The notes: generated by a model from the letters alone, not told the origin. A stretch of DNA of 64,000 bases from Geosiphon pyriformis (GCA_016748015.1 JAAOMT010000441.1:100204-164203), one strand, 5' to 3'. Numbered from the stretch's first letter, positions 34,113 to 45,900 are shown. Program-made: numbers and translations.

Positions 34113-35657
34113 CTATCTATTTGCAATTGTTTTTTTTTTTTGAACTTTGAGAACAGTATTATGAATTAATGTTCTCAAAGTTTTAAAAAAGTTTGAATCA
34201 ACTTTTTTACTATACTGCTCTTCACAATAGCACAATGTATTTTCAAGTGCAGTTTTACCTTGATGTATAGATAGCAAAGGCAAAGATTTATTTTCATCTT
34301 CACTTTCTAAATCTTCATTTGCATTAGAATTTCTACTATATTTGTTGTTAATAAGATCCACAATTTTATTTTCTAAGGCATAAGTAAATAATGGTTCAAA
34401 CTTGTCAATATTAATGAAGTCTATTGCTAATAGCTTGTTAATATCAACATGCTCAATAAAAATTTGTATTTTTTGTAGGAGTTCTTGTTCAATATCTAAT
34501 AAATGGGCTAGTATTTGACTATTATTCAGAATTCTTGTATAATATCAACAGTTTTGGATTGTAATTATTGTTACCATTGATCACACATCAATTAGAAAGT
34601 CAACTGCATTTTTTAATGTTACTATTGATATTGAAATCTTGTCATTATACTGATTAATAAGATGAAAAAGAAACAACTTTTGGTATTGTGTCTTAAAGGA
34701 TACAATAATTCCTGTATTTAATGGTTGCAAATGAGATGTTGTATTGGATGATAGGTATTTAATCATAATATTAGATAATACAAAAGGTTCTCTATTATAA
34801 GAATTAGCATTATCAAGCAATAACAAAATCTTTTTTTTCTTGTGATGCATTTTTTCATTTAATAAATTAAGCCATTCACTAAAAATATCAGTTCACATCT
34901 ATGCTTTTGTATTGTAATAATAAGTAATTAGAAGTGCATTTATATTAATATTGCAAAAACATCATGGTTTTGTGGCTTTGCCGATAATTAAAGACTGCAA
35001 TTTGATGCTGTCTATTGTATTACAAGCAAAAAATATGGTAATTTGACTCTTATTACACTTGGTGCCAGAAGTAGATTTTGTTGCCAAAGTTGCATTTGGT
35101 GGCATTCTAAAGAATAATTCTGTTTTATTGGCATTGTAAACATTATTTAGATCATATTTGCTGATAATCTCACACAGTTTCTTTTGTTCTTCTGGTAAAA
35201 TTTCCAAGAGGACACTGTTTGCTTCACCATGTATCTTAATGTGGTGCAAATTATGACATTTCTTGAATCTTTTTAACCAATTATCTGATGCTTTAAAGTT
35301 ATTTTCTTCCTAAAACTTTTCAGCAAACTTGAGGACTTTCATTTGTAAAATTTTTCCAATAAGAATACAGTTGGTAGCTAGTGCTTCAAGCATCCATTTT
35401 TTCAGTACATTATTTATTTTTGAAAACATCTTTTTCCTGTTTTTTGTCAATTGACCAGAATTGTTAGATACATTCTTTTCAATCTATTAGTCTGATTTCA
35501 CAAGTATCTTTGTTACAGTGAAGTGGTCAATTTTTAGATTAAATATTTTAATAAATCTATTTGCTAAGTAGTCAGAATGCTTTAGTTTGTACTGGCAGAG
35601 AGCTTTTTTAGTCTCCAAGGAGATTGCTACTTGTTTTTGGTTCGTGTTTTTTGACAT
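34113..35657 (-). pseudogene. Tigger/CENP-B-like transposase, single frame with seven stops
   Basis: Cut-and-paste DDE transposase of about 514 codons. Everything from ATG 35657 to TAG 34113 is in one frame, with seven internal stops and no frameshift. The N-terminal psq-type helix-turn-helix (ISLETKKALCQYKLKHSDYL) is followed by a CENP-B/Tc5-type helix-turn-helix (NWLKRFKKCHNLHHIKIHGE). The DDE core has the first Asp replaced (VYNANKTELFF, family form NADET). The second is intact (LLLLDNANSY). The third is replaced (LQPLNTGIIVSF, family form PLDAGI). The replacements and most stops fit C-to-T or G-to-A changes such as TGG to TGA/TAG, CGA to TGA and GAT to AAT. It is catalytically dead. Confidence 0.85.
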
Positions 35658-36261
35658 GTTAATAAGAACACACTTTTTATTGCATTTTGCTTTTATAATG
35701 CATTAATATATCTGTTATGTCTCAAACGTCATTTTGCCTTATATCTAATCAAACATGTAAGGTGTTTCATGGCATATGAAGTGCTTTAGATTATAAAAAG
35801 CAGCCAAATTATAAAAATGAAGGTTTTAATCCAACTGTAGGATTTTAAGTACAAATAACAGATTCTCAGTAAAAAAAACCTAATTTTGATAATGCATTTG
35901 CAACACTTTTTGTCTCTTACCTCTAACTGATAATCAATAATGAAAGCTGTTAATTTGATTCTCCACATACTTGTATAATCATGTAGAAAATAGTACAATG
36001 TCATGTTGTCAAGCTCTTCAAATACAACAATGCCTATATTAATTGGAATATTGATATAAAATACTTTGCACAATGTCAGGGATATCAGAGTGAAAGTCAA
36101 CTGCAGTTTTTTAAAAAATGTCTTGATCATCATAAGTCATGTGATTCGATATGTAATATATATAGGCATGCAATGGCTTCTGAATTAATGTATATGTTGT
36201 TTCTAAGAAAAATCTATCTGTTAAAAGTTACTTAGAATGGGCCCAAAATAAAACAGATCCC

Positions 36262-36963
36262 ATGTTCAAGTTAAAGTATGAACAAGTCTTTTTTTATTTA
36301 CAAGCAATTATTAACTTTCGCACTAGAGTTCATTTCAATAGGTTTTCATTAAGACTCATGGCTAGACAAATGTTTGCACCAATTTGGTCTGCTTGGCACT
36401 ATTCTATTTACCAATTAATTGAAATTGCTAATGAAAAACAATGGCTATAGTTAAAATCTAAAGTTTGCAAGCTGATTCAAGAAAAAATTGTAATTTCTCA
36501 ATCTAAACTTTCAAATCAACATCAAGGTCATGATGCAATACTTGAAGAAATTAACAAAATGCTCAAATTATTGATTCCTTCTATACCTTCACAACAGCAT
36601 TGGGAAATTGCAGTGTGTAACTGTATCAAATTTAAGAGATTGCATATTAACCTCTTTAATGTCATTAGATATTCTAAAAGTGAAATATACAGGTCTTGTA
36701 TATGTCCTAGCTTTATTGCTGAATTAAATTAATTTTGAGTTCAGATAAGAAAGACACAGTTTGTAAATCCAAATGTCTTTAATCATGTTTTTTGTGATAT
36801 TGGTTATAAATAGATATTAAGTAAAAAAATAAAAAAATTTAGTAAAATTGCACAGATGAAAAGAATAAACTTTCTTAAAGCAAGGCAAATTAAGAAAACA
36901 TTGTTAGGTACTTCGAAACCAATTCCAGTAACAAGTAAAGAAGCAGATTATCAAAAAATGTAA
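36262..36963 (+). pseudogene. Unidentified second ORF of the Tigger-like element
   Basis: One plus-strand frame of 234 codons from ATG 36262 to TAA 36961-36963, interrupted by four stops and no frameshift. The protein-like sequence contains YEQVFFYLQAIINF, RQMFAPIWSAWHYSIYQLIE, SNQHQGHDAILEEINKMLK and KTQFVNPNVFNHVFCDIGY. I recognise no named domain. It resembles uncharacterised proteins I associate with arbuscular mycorrhizal fungi; that is memory, not a search. It runs convergent to the transposase and inside the same inverted repeats. It could be an accessory transposition protein or a captured host gene, and no function can be assigned. Confidence 0.6.
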
Positions 36964-37443
36964 ATTTGTTAATAAAATCACAACTATTATCTATTATTAA
37001 CTCTTTAATACCTCTTTTAAGTGATCATGTTTTTGAATCTTATCAAGTTAATTGTGTAACAGCCTAATAAATATCCTTCAAGAAGTTAGAAATATATTGT
37101 ATTGTGTACAGTTTTGTTTACATTGAGTTGGATGCATTATCATTTATAATTGGCATTTTTAAAACATGATATGTTGAGTCTAGGTCCAAATCTCTATTCT
37201 GCGTGATTATGTTTGGATTATGAAAAGCATTTAACACAAATTTATTTGCCCCAAAAAAGTTAATTTTTAATACATTTTTAAAACTATCAGTCAAACTTTT
37301 GTTTGCTAATACTAAATATTGGCCAAATAATAAATATGATTGCTAGTATGGAGCTCTTTTTTAATCACAGATGCCAAAGTTGATGTGAAAATATATTTAT
37401 TGGGTATATATCAGAATCTTCATGCTCTGAGTTTTATTACTGG

Positions 37444-37944
37444 TCATATTTCTCTTTCTAAGGAAAAATAAATTTGAACTCTGTTCCTAGTTGATTTGCT
37501 TGAGCAATGTTTCATTAACAAACTTGTTCTCAAAGGATCCCATTGGACCATTATTTTCACTTGTAGATCTGTTAATTTTTTCTCCCAATACAGAGAAAAA
37601 GTAATCTTATTAGCCAAAGTTTGATCCAGAGTAACTTCATTGATACCCACAGCAACAGCCTCCAAAGCACTACCAACCTCTAAAGCATTACCAGTCTCCA
37701 AAGCACCAAGAGCAGCAATACTGTACCATATGTCAACTATTATTAAAATTCTTATAATATCTATAAACAACAAGCCAAATATAATAATTCTATTATTATT
37801 TTCTGATGGTGGTGGTGGCTTATAAAGAAGAAGAGTAATTAAATGTTGTAATATTTTAAAAATTTTGTTTAGTATTCTACAATCATTTCCAAAAACTTCT
37901 TTAATTTTTTTTACTACCATAAAAAAAATGATTTCCATTGACAA
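37444..37944 (-). CDS. Hypothetical 166-codon frame in the right part of the Tigger-like element
   Basis: Open without interruption, unlike the other frames of the element. It contains hydrophobic stretches (RIIIFGLLFIDIIRILIIV) and a repetitive ALExG segment (GALETGNALEVGSALEAVAV). The C-terminal part (ITFSLYWEKKLTDLQVKIMV) looks protein-like, but no family is recognised. It may be a remnant of a third element gene or chance. Confidence 0.25.
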   Translation of the reverse strand: MSMEIIFFMVVKKIKEVFGNDCRILNKIFKILQHLITLLLYKPPPPSENNNRIIIFGLLFIDIIRILIIVDIWYSIAALGALETGNALEVGSALEAVAVGINEVTLDQTLANKITFSLYWEKKLTDLQVKIMVQWDPLRTSLLMKHCSSKSTRNRVQIYFSLEREI

Positions 37945-38196
37945 ATTGGGAAATCTTTCTGACTGTATATGTCCAATTAAATATGAAATGACATTTAATG
38001 TTTATATCTAATATTATATGATTATAGTGTGACTATAGAAAGTGTAAATTACTTATATTCTGCTATCATATTTATGAGAATAGGGACTATAAGAAAATAT
38101 ATATAATAAAAGTGATTATAAGAAGATAATATTATATATAAATGGTTTTGGTTTTTAAAAAAATGTGATTATAAGAAGATAGTAACTATAACCAAA

Positions 38197-38219
38197 GAGA
38201 CTATAAAGAGAGTTCACTG
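38197..38219 (-). repeat. Right terminal inverted repeat of the Tigger-like element
   Basis: Ends gagagttcactg and is followed by TA. It is the complement of the left terminus, with three mismatches. Several gattataagaaga copies lie within 130 bp internal to it. Confidence 0.85.
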
Positions 38220-38271
38220 TAAATAGATTCTAAAATGCACAAAAAAGCAACAATAACAGAATTATTAGTAT

Positions 38272-39237
38272 TGTTATCAGTAAAGTTTTAATTATAACTA
38301 ACATAAAATTACTCTTATAATTCTTATCATTAATTAACATATATTATTATTATTTTAATTATTACTTATTATTTAATCAAATTATTAAATATTATTATTT
38401 AATAAATAACTTAATTGTACTATAGAATTAAGATAATTAAATTACATAATACTTTAAACTATTTTAACATTCAACAATTTGCCAAAATTTATAGAAATTT
38501 ACTAAAATAATTAATAGTTTGTAGAAATAACTTGTAGTTTATCAAAATGTATTTTTAGTTTATTAAAACAATAGCAAAGAAAAAAGTACAAGTTCAAAGA
38601 CTAGTACTATAACAAATTGTATAAAAAAAAGCTTTTCTCTTTAAAAAAATATATTTTACTATAAATATTTTACTTTAGATATCTTAATTAAAATTAATCA
38701 TCTCTTATACATCTTTACAAAATTAAATAAAAATTAAATATTTAAAAACCCAAAATCTTTAATAATTATATTTGAAATTTCCAAAACATAACTAATATTT
38801 TAAAATTAATTAACTATTAATTTCAATAATCTGTTAGTAATTTCAGATCTGGATAGAAAATATTTCCCTTGACAAAATTCTATTTCTTTTACATTTCTTT
38901 TATTTTCTTCCTTTTATTTTATTATAATTATTAAGATAGTCTATAAATGAGATTCTTGTAAAAAAGTTGATTTTTACAACAAAGTAACTACATATTTTTA
39001 GTGAGCTTTTAGATAAATAATTCCTGAAAAAAAGTTGATATTTACTACAATATAACTATACAAAGTAACTGGCACAGAATTGGCTATTCTATTTATAAGC
39101 TTAGCAGTTTAAATTATAAGAGATAATTTGAAAATAAATTCAGTTATTAAAGATTCACTAGCTTTTAAAAAATATGAATTAACAGTAAACAGATATTAAC
39201 AACATTCAAAAAAAGAGACCAAAAACTTTTAGTAACA
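38272..39237 (+). mobile_element. Solo LTR 2 (966 bp) inside the MULE gene
   Basis: Same family as solo LTR 1. It starts tgttatcag and ends gtaaca, with collinear similarity throughout (for example ttaattaacatatattatt against the matching segment near 32530, and agagaccaaaaac near both 3' ends). The flanks gtat and gtgt are a 4-bp target duplication with one transition. Keeping one copy restores the MULE frame as ELLVFITNAN. This copy is more AT-rich than LTR 1, with many C-to-T differences. The independent target duplications argue that the two LTRs are separate insertions rather than one element's pair. Confidence 0.78.
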
Positions 39238-39889
39238 GTGTTTATTACTAATGCTAATTCTACAACAGATGTATCAGTTGCTTAAATATACAAAACAACT
39301 TACCAAATTTATTATATTTTTTATATTAATAAAAACTTAACAAGAAATTTTAAGTCAAAGCTTTACAATCAATATAAAAGCTTTGTTCACAATTTTTTTC
39401 TATGTTACAATAGTTTATATAAAGAAGATTTCTATAAATAATAATTACAATTTACTAAAACATGTTAATATTAAAGATTATCTAATAAAAGTTTTTTATT
39501 TTAGCTAATAAACATAGATCTGTGTATTTATATCAAAAATATTTACTGCAAAAATTCAAACTACCTCTTATATTAAAGGTTTAAAAATATTATTAAATAC
39601 ATATTTTTAGTAAATAACAGTTTATATAATTTTGCTGATATATTAAATGCAAAACTTAAAAGTAAAACAGAATAAAATTGTTTTTTTGAATATTGTATAC
39701 TTATTTTGTATAAAAATTATGTTAATTGGTCATAATTTTTTTTCTAAGATCAATAAACAAATAACTTAATATTTTATGTTTTATATTTTATCTATAAACC
39801 ATTTAAAAATGACATAATGCCTATATTTTATTGTGAATTAATATCATTAAATATTAATAATTATAATAAGATAATAGAATTTATTTTCT

Positions 39890-40405
39890 AGTGTATTTTT
39901 TTAAGTCATTTATTTAACAATATTTTAATATTTAAGATTCTAGTCCTAATATAATAAGTAATTTTATTGAGAATTTGTATAGTCAGTACTTTTGAACTTT
40001 TAAGTATTTGATCTAAATTTCCTTTAGTAAAAGCATTATCTTTATTATAATCAAAGCTGGTTTCTTTAACCAAATACTTTTTTTTCATATCTATACTATC
40101 AGACTTGATGATATTACCAGTCTTAGAATTCTATGAACAATTACTTAACTCCTTAGCAGAAATTTTTCTATCATTAATATTATCTTCCAAAGCACCACCC
40201 CTTCTTTTTTTTCTAAATACAACAGACTTAATACCAGTATTAAAACCAAAATCTTTTTTATAACAACAATGCTAGAGCCAATAGTGGCCTTATAATCGAA
40301 CAAAACCAGTTTTGATTTATTATATTGAATAGTAAAAACTTCTTTTTCAAAAAACTTTTTAACTCTTTTTTGGAAATTTGAAATGAAAAAGAAAAAAAAG
40401 TTTTT
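39890..40405 (-). mobile_element. 5'-only LINE fragment
   Basis: Read on the minus strand, it has the LINE 5' leader and the N-terminal part of ORF1: the frame 40088-39906 (MKKKYLVKETSFDYNKDNAF) matches MEEKCLVEETSVDYGENGAF of copy C. The upstream leader (cttctttttcaaaaaactt and onward) matches 49490-49560. Everything 3' of it is missing and MULE sequence abuts. LINE insertions normally lose their 5' end, so a 5'-only piece implies a later deletion or insertion. Confidence 0.7.
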
Positions 40406-42504
40406 TTTAATTTTTTTTCCTAAATTTTTATATTATTATTAATAATTTTAAAATTTAAATTAAATTGTTATATTGTTTTAAATAATTGATATTAAAATTA
40501 AAAAATGTTTTTTAAAATATTTATTTTATTGTTTTTTTATTTTTTTAGTAATTATAATAATGTTTATATATTTATTAATTTTGTTAATTAATTTTTATAT
40601 TTGTATTTAATAATAATAATTAATTTTAAATTTTATAAAATATTTTTAAATCCAATTAATAAAATTTATATACTTAAGTAAAGTAATTATAATATTAATA
40701 ATAATTTTTAAATATAATATAATTTTAACCAATTTTTATGTATTGTTTTTTTAAAAATTTTGTTTTTTAATTATAATTTATATGCTTTATTTTTTATTAT
40801 TTTATTTTGAATTAAATTTTTTATCTTACTGTTTTTTGGTTTTAATACAATATAATAAAAATTTTATTTTTAATTTTAAATTTAATTGGTTATTTAAATA
40901 AATAATTATGATGTTTTTTTGTTGTTTTTGTAAATATTTAATATTATTAACTAAAATTTTTTAATTGTTTTTATCAATTAATACATTTTTTTAACAAAGT
41001 AATTTTAAAATTATTTTCTCTTTTTTTAATAAATTGTTTTATTTTGTATAATATTTTTTGTTAAATATTTGTTTGAAGTTATTTAAATAAAAATTTTAAA
41101 TATTAATTGTTATTTTAAGTAAAAATAACAATAAATTAATAAAAATTGTTTTTTTAACTTTTTTAATTATTAATAATATATTATTAAAAGTTTTTATACT
41201 TTTTTGTTTTACATAATTATTTAATTCTTTAATATTTTATATATAAAATTATCTTAGTTTTTCTTATTAATTGTTTTTTTTAAGTGTTTTTATAATAAAT
41301 TTTATTATTATTAATAATTATTTTTATTAAAACAGATATTAAATATTATTTGTAATTTTTATTTTGTTTGTTTTTTATTATTATATATTATTAATATTTA
41401 TATATTTTTTTGTTTAATTTTAAATTTTATTTAGTTTGACTATTTATATTATAAATAATAATAATAATAATTTAATATAATATAGTTTTAATTAAATATT
41501 ATATATTGTTTTTTTTTAAATATTTGTTTTTTAAATACAATTTATATGCTTTATTTTTAAGTATTTAGTAAATATATTATATTTAAGATTAAATTTTTTA
41601 TTTTATTATTTTTTGGTTTTAATATAATATAATAATATTTTGTCTTTAATTTTGTTTATTTGGTAATCTATTATTGTGTTTTTTTTCACTTTTTTTGTAA
41701 AGTTTTAATGTTATTAATTGTTAATTTTTATTTATTTTTAAAATTTTTATTAAATTATATGTTTATTTTAATAAGATTTTTAAAAATATAACTTTTATTA
41801 TTAATTTAATTAAATATATTACTATTTAATTTTAATTAATAATATTACTATTTTTATATACATTAATTTAAATAATATTATTTATATTATATTATATTTT
41901 GTTTTATTGTTTAATAAATAAATAATATTAATAAATAAATAAATAAATAAATATTATTATTTTTAATTTTTTTGGCTAATTTTAATTAATGTTTTATATA
42001 ATATTTTATTAATTTTTTAACTAAAATATTTGTTTTTAAATAATATAATAATAAGCTTTTTACTTTAAAATTTTAACTTATTTGGTTAATATACTGTTTA
42101 TAAAATAAGTTTTATAGTTTAATAATAATTTTTTCTTAAATATATATATTAATATATTAAGTTTTATAAAATAAATTTAGTTATTAATTTGGTGTTAATT
42201 TTTTAAATTATTCTAATTTTTAGTTATTTAGTTAAATAATTCATATTTACTACTATGTATTTGTAATTTTAATAATTATTAATAATAGTTTAATTAAATT
42301 AATTCTAATTTTATTAAATAACTGTTTAATTTTGATTGGTTTGATTTATAATTTTATATATATTAAATAATATTTCGACATAATATTAATCAAAAATAAA
42401 GTTTTTTGGTTTGTATTATTGTTGTTTCTTAATAAAAATATTTAATAGTAAAATTAAAGTATATATTAAATATAATTATTTTCTTTTTTTGTTTTTTAAT
42501 TATT
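40406..42504. other. A/T-only block
   Basis: About 2.1 kb of nearly pure A and T with scattered G. No coding frame. Since a LINE 3' end follows immediately at 42505 in plus orientation, this is probably the decayed body of that LINE, but the body itself cannot be aligned by eye. Confidence 0.45.
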
Positions 42505-42625
42505 CTTGAGTGGCTGGTCACATGTAGCAAATGCGTGAGCCACATTTAGTTAAATTTACTTAGCTTGCATCTGTATACTAGATAGTAATTGGGCTGTACT
42601 TATTAAACAATATAAAAAAAAAAAT
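42505..42625 (+). mobile_element. Conserved LINE 3' end of an otherwise decayed plus-strand copy
   Basis: gagtggctggtcacatgta, then gagccacatttagtt, tagatagtaattgggct, acttattaaac and an A-rich tail match the 3' end of copy D (60681-60785). It lies tail to tail with copy C. Confidence 0.75.
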
Positions 42626-42945
42626 TATTCTTAATAATTTGTTTTGTTTTTTTAATAAATATATTATTATTATTATTATTATCTAAATAAAAAAAATTTA
42701 TTGTTTATAATTATATTTAAATTAATTAATATAATTAATATAATTATTATAAATTTAAAATAAATACTAAAAAAACCAAATAAAACCAATATTTTATTTT
42801 TTACAGATTTTTTTTTTTATTATTATTGCTTAATGAGTGAAGTCCAAACACAACCTAGCACTATACATCAAGGAATTGATCTAAACTAGGCATGAATCAT
42901 GCATTTTCTACACGTGACCAGCCACTCGGGCTGATCAGAACAACA

Positions 42946-45900
42946 CTACGCAGCTATATGAACTGACACTGATTCACCTATACTTGAAAAGAACAAGCAA
43001 GCCTTGCGAAAACCAAAATGAACACCTAAAGCACTAGTAATGCCAAGTAACCTAACCACTCCTGCAGAGAACCTCGAAGCCAAACTATGAACCGAGACGA
43101 CGGCTAAACCATCTAGCGAGATCAGTCTATTCTTCTCCATATATGCACAATGCTTAGCATGAATTAACCAGACATTCTTCCTAAAAGCAAGACCAAGAGA
43201 GCGCACAAACTTGACAATCTCCAAAACAGCAATCTTGGGGTCATGAAAAACGGAAACAGCCTCGCTAAACCATCCATTGAAAACAAAGCCCTTAAAAAGA
43301 GTCATAGACACAGAGGAATCAGAAACACTGGATGATAACAGCTGCAATATATCCGAGAAGGAGTGAGATGAGCCAGAAAGTGCCTTCCAGGACCCTACAT
43401 GAGAATTCAGCAACTGGCGCCAAACAGACTCGTCAACCTTGTAAGAAAACACATGATCCGACACCTCCACCTTACCACAATACAAGCACAACATGCTAGG
43501 ATAACGTTTATCATAGAGGCGCTTCCGAACAGCAACCAGCAGCCAATGGTGCAAAGACTTCATAAAATAAGTACGCACACTGGATGAATACCTGCTGGTG
43601 AATCCTGCAGCCATGTGCAAATCAAGATGCCACACCAATGACGAACGGGGCCAATCAACCTCAGAAGACAAGCTGCCAACCAAAACTCCAGAACCGGAAC
43701 CAACCTCTTATTGTGCACGACAAATAGAACGATAAATATCACGAACAAAATGCCTCGAATTTCCAGAAACAACATCACCATCAGCTGCCAAGAAGTGCTC
43801 ACTCAAGTGAGGAGGAAGATACCAATTGGAGAGAGAAGCGGCACCAGCGATCACATCAGCACGCTCATTTCCCGAAACACCAGAATGACCCTTCACCTTG
43901 CGAAAGCTAACCCTTAACTTCTTACTGTGAATTATGTTGACAATATGATGACGTTTAACCCAACACTGATTATGAAAATCGGGACACACCAGATCTAACT
44001 CTGACCTGCAAGCATCCAATGCCGATTGACTATCTGAGAACAAACAAACAGAGCTTGATGGGGAAACACACTCCAGAGCTAAAGCAACAGCCTGCAATTC
44101 CACCAAAGTAGACGACATCAAACCCAATATCCTTACTCCCAAACCCAAACCAATGTCCTCAAAAAAAACAGCAGCACCAGCTCTACAGCCAACTGTGCCA
44201 AGACCACTAAGAGATCTATCCGTATACACTGACAGGCTGCTAGCACCGGTCACCAAGAGACGATCACGAATAGACACAAATCCACCAGACTCAAAAATGT
44301 TCGAAGGACTACCATCTCCCAAAACTAGAGACTGATTGCGAGAAGATCTCACACTATTGAGAAACAAAACAAAATGCTTGAACCACTCAGGAACTGGGCC
44401 ATGGGGGTCCAATCTCTTCCACCGCTTGAAAGTGTACTAATCATAGACAGCATCATGATGGTCACAAAGTTGATTCACAAAGGCAATACCATACCACTGA
44501 AGGGAAGGGAGAAACTTAAGAAACCTTGACTTGCCCAGAACCTCAGACATAGGCACTCCACCATGAGACCGAAAGGAACTAACTAAAGAGCCACCCAGAG
44601 ACATATTGCAATCGACAAGAACACAAACCATGCCTGCCAGAAAGTTATTAGAAGCACTGACACAAATACAAACAAGAGAACACAACGGATGAACAGGGTG
44701 CCAACACAGAACTTGCAAGTCATGAGACCTGTGGGAAAACAAACGACCCAAGATACCACCAGAGTTCGCAAAACCGACAAGAGAAGTGATCTTGCTTTCA
44801 GATTGAACTTGAGAAAATGACTTCAAACCATAAAACAAAGAGTGATAAACCACATCATTGGGAAAATCGAGTGGCAAACCAGACTTGAGCTTCAAACCTT
44901 TATGAATCAGAGCATCCCACTTCCCGCACATGCCAACAGGAATAAAACTGAACTGAGTTCTATAGTTGACTATCGGATGCAGAACTGCTGACACCAAATA
45001 CAAAAACTGCTTATCTGAGACCGCCTTCCTCAACACCAGATTGGTGAAAAAGTGAACGTCCGAATGCGCTTTAGCCAAGCTAGGCTTCAAAAGACCCTCA
45101 GTCGATAGAAAAATGCCCAGATATCGGTGAGATTCTCCTTTTTTGGCAATAGAAATAGGTGAACCGCTGATAGACAGGGAGGGACTGCTAACTCTGCTAT
45201 TGATAAGAATGGCTACTGTTTTGTCGTTGTTAATAGAAATGTCATTGATAAAAAAAAATTCACTAGCAACATCGAGAATATGTTGAGTAGCCGTCTGACT
45301 GCTACCAACCCAAATCGTATCATCAACAAAAGCACCAGCGGCAAAAAAAGAAGAAAACCCAGCCTGGGATTCGGAACGACCATTCTTGGAAACAAAGTGA
45401 GAGTTTAACCTATACCCACATACACTCTCCTGTCTCTTGACTTCGCACAAAAGAGGATCATAAAATATGCGCCAGAGAAGAGAAAACCTCTTCCTGGTCC
45501 AAACCATCGTGCACACGGTAACCGCTTGTCAGTCCAAAATCAGTCATGACTCGGTTGGTACGATCCCTATGAATACCACCAAAAAACCAAATAAATTTGC
45601 TACACATCTTAATTCTGACCAAACTTTTCTCGAGATGCTCCCAGCCAACCAAGTCATACGCCTTCCGCATGTCCTGCAGAACCAGCCATAGCTCTCTGTT
45701 TTTTTCCAAAGCATCTTCGACCACCGAACCAGTTGCAAAAATAGGGGACTGGGTTGTCATACCCTTCAAAACTGAGAAATTAGCCCCTCGAAGCACATCA
45801 AAAGTACTGCACGCCAAAGAAATCCTGTTCGAGAGTATCTTGGAAAGAACCTTGCGAGCCATTTTGATCAAAGCAATAGGACGTGTGTTCGTTAAAACAC

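Larger units (their letters stand above)
33958..38219 (-). mobile_element. Pogo/Tigger-like DNA transposon, 4262 bp, with TA target duplication
   Basis: It is bounded by inverted repeats cagtgaactc at 33958-33980 and its complement at 38197-38219 (20 of 23 bases match). TA on each side (33956-33957 and 38220-38221) is the target duplication of the Tc1/mariner-pogo superfamily. Inside are a CENP-B/Tigger-type transposase on the minus strand, an unidentified second reading frame on the plus strand, and an intact 166-codon frame at 37444-37944 (-). Subterminal tgattataagaaga-type repeats cluster near the right end. It sits within the MULE coding sequence. Tigger-like elements are usually 2-3 kb with a single gene, so this one is long. 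Confidence 0.85.
32136..39875 (+). pseudogene. Mutator-like (MULE) transposase gene split by three nested insertions
   Basis: Four coding segments lie on the plus strand. 32136-32473 is the N-terminal FAR1/WRKY-like zinc domain, with HHTFECKFSSQYKP and a WH reduced to a stop plus H before INVNC. 33453-33957 carries NTHNHSLYFNTKKY, then VIKFKINEN, NIVLNNNITKTNCY (the catalytic Asp of the family DNT motif is Asn) and VFVLNKTTKS. 38220-38271 is a short link (ATITELL). 39238 to about 39875 carries FITNANSTTD, IYKTTYQIYYIFYINKNL, KSKLYNQYKSFVHNFF and IFTAKIQTTSYIKGL. They are separated by a solo LTR, a Tigger-like element and a second solo LTR. At all three breaks the frame continues when one copy of the target duplication (ACAC, TA, GTGT) is kept. 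Stops and a few indels show it is dead. The element termini were not found; a LINE fragment follows at 39.9 kb. Confidence 0.75.

Noticed and set aside
35786-36133. 115-codon minus-strand frame between the transposase and the second frame of the Tigger-like element
   Set aside because: Hydrophobic, AT-driven composition without recognisable motif; too weak to list as a gene.
32474-39237. The two LTR-like repeats as the paired LTRs of a single retrotransposon
   Set aside because: Each has its own 4-bp target duplication and MULE coding sequence on both sides. The region between them is MULE plus a Tigger-like element, not gag-pol.
43399-43587. Plus-strand open frames across LINE C (also 45597-45914, 46172-46528, 47316-47738)
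   Set aside because: Antisense shadows of ORF1 and ORF2.
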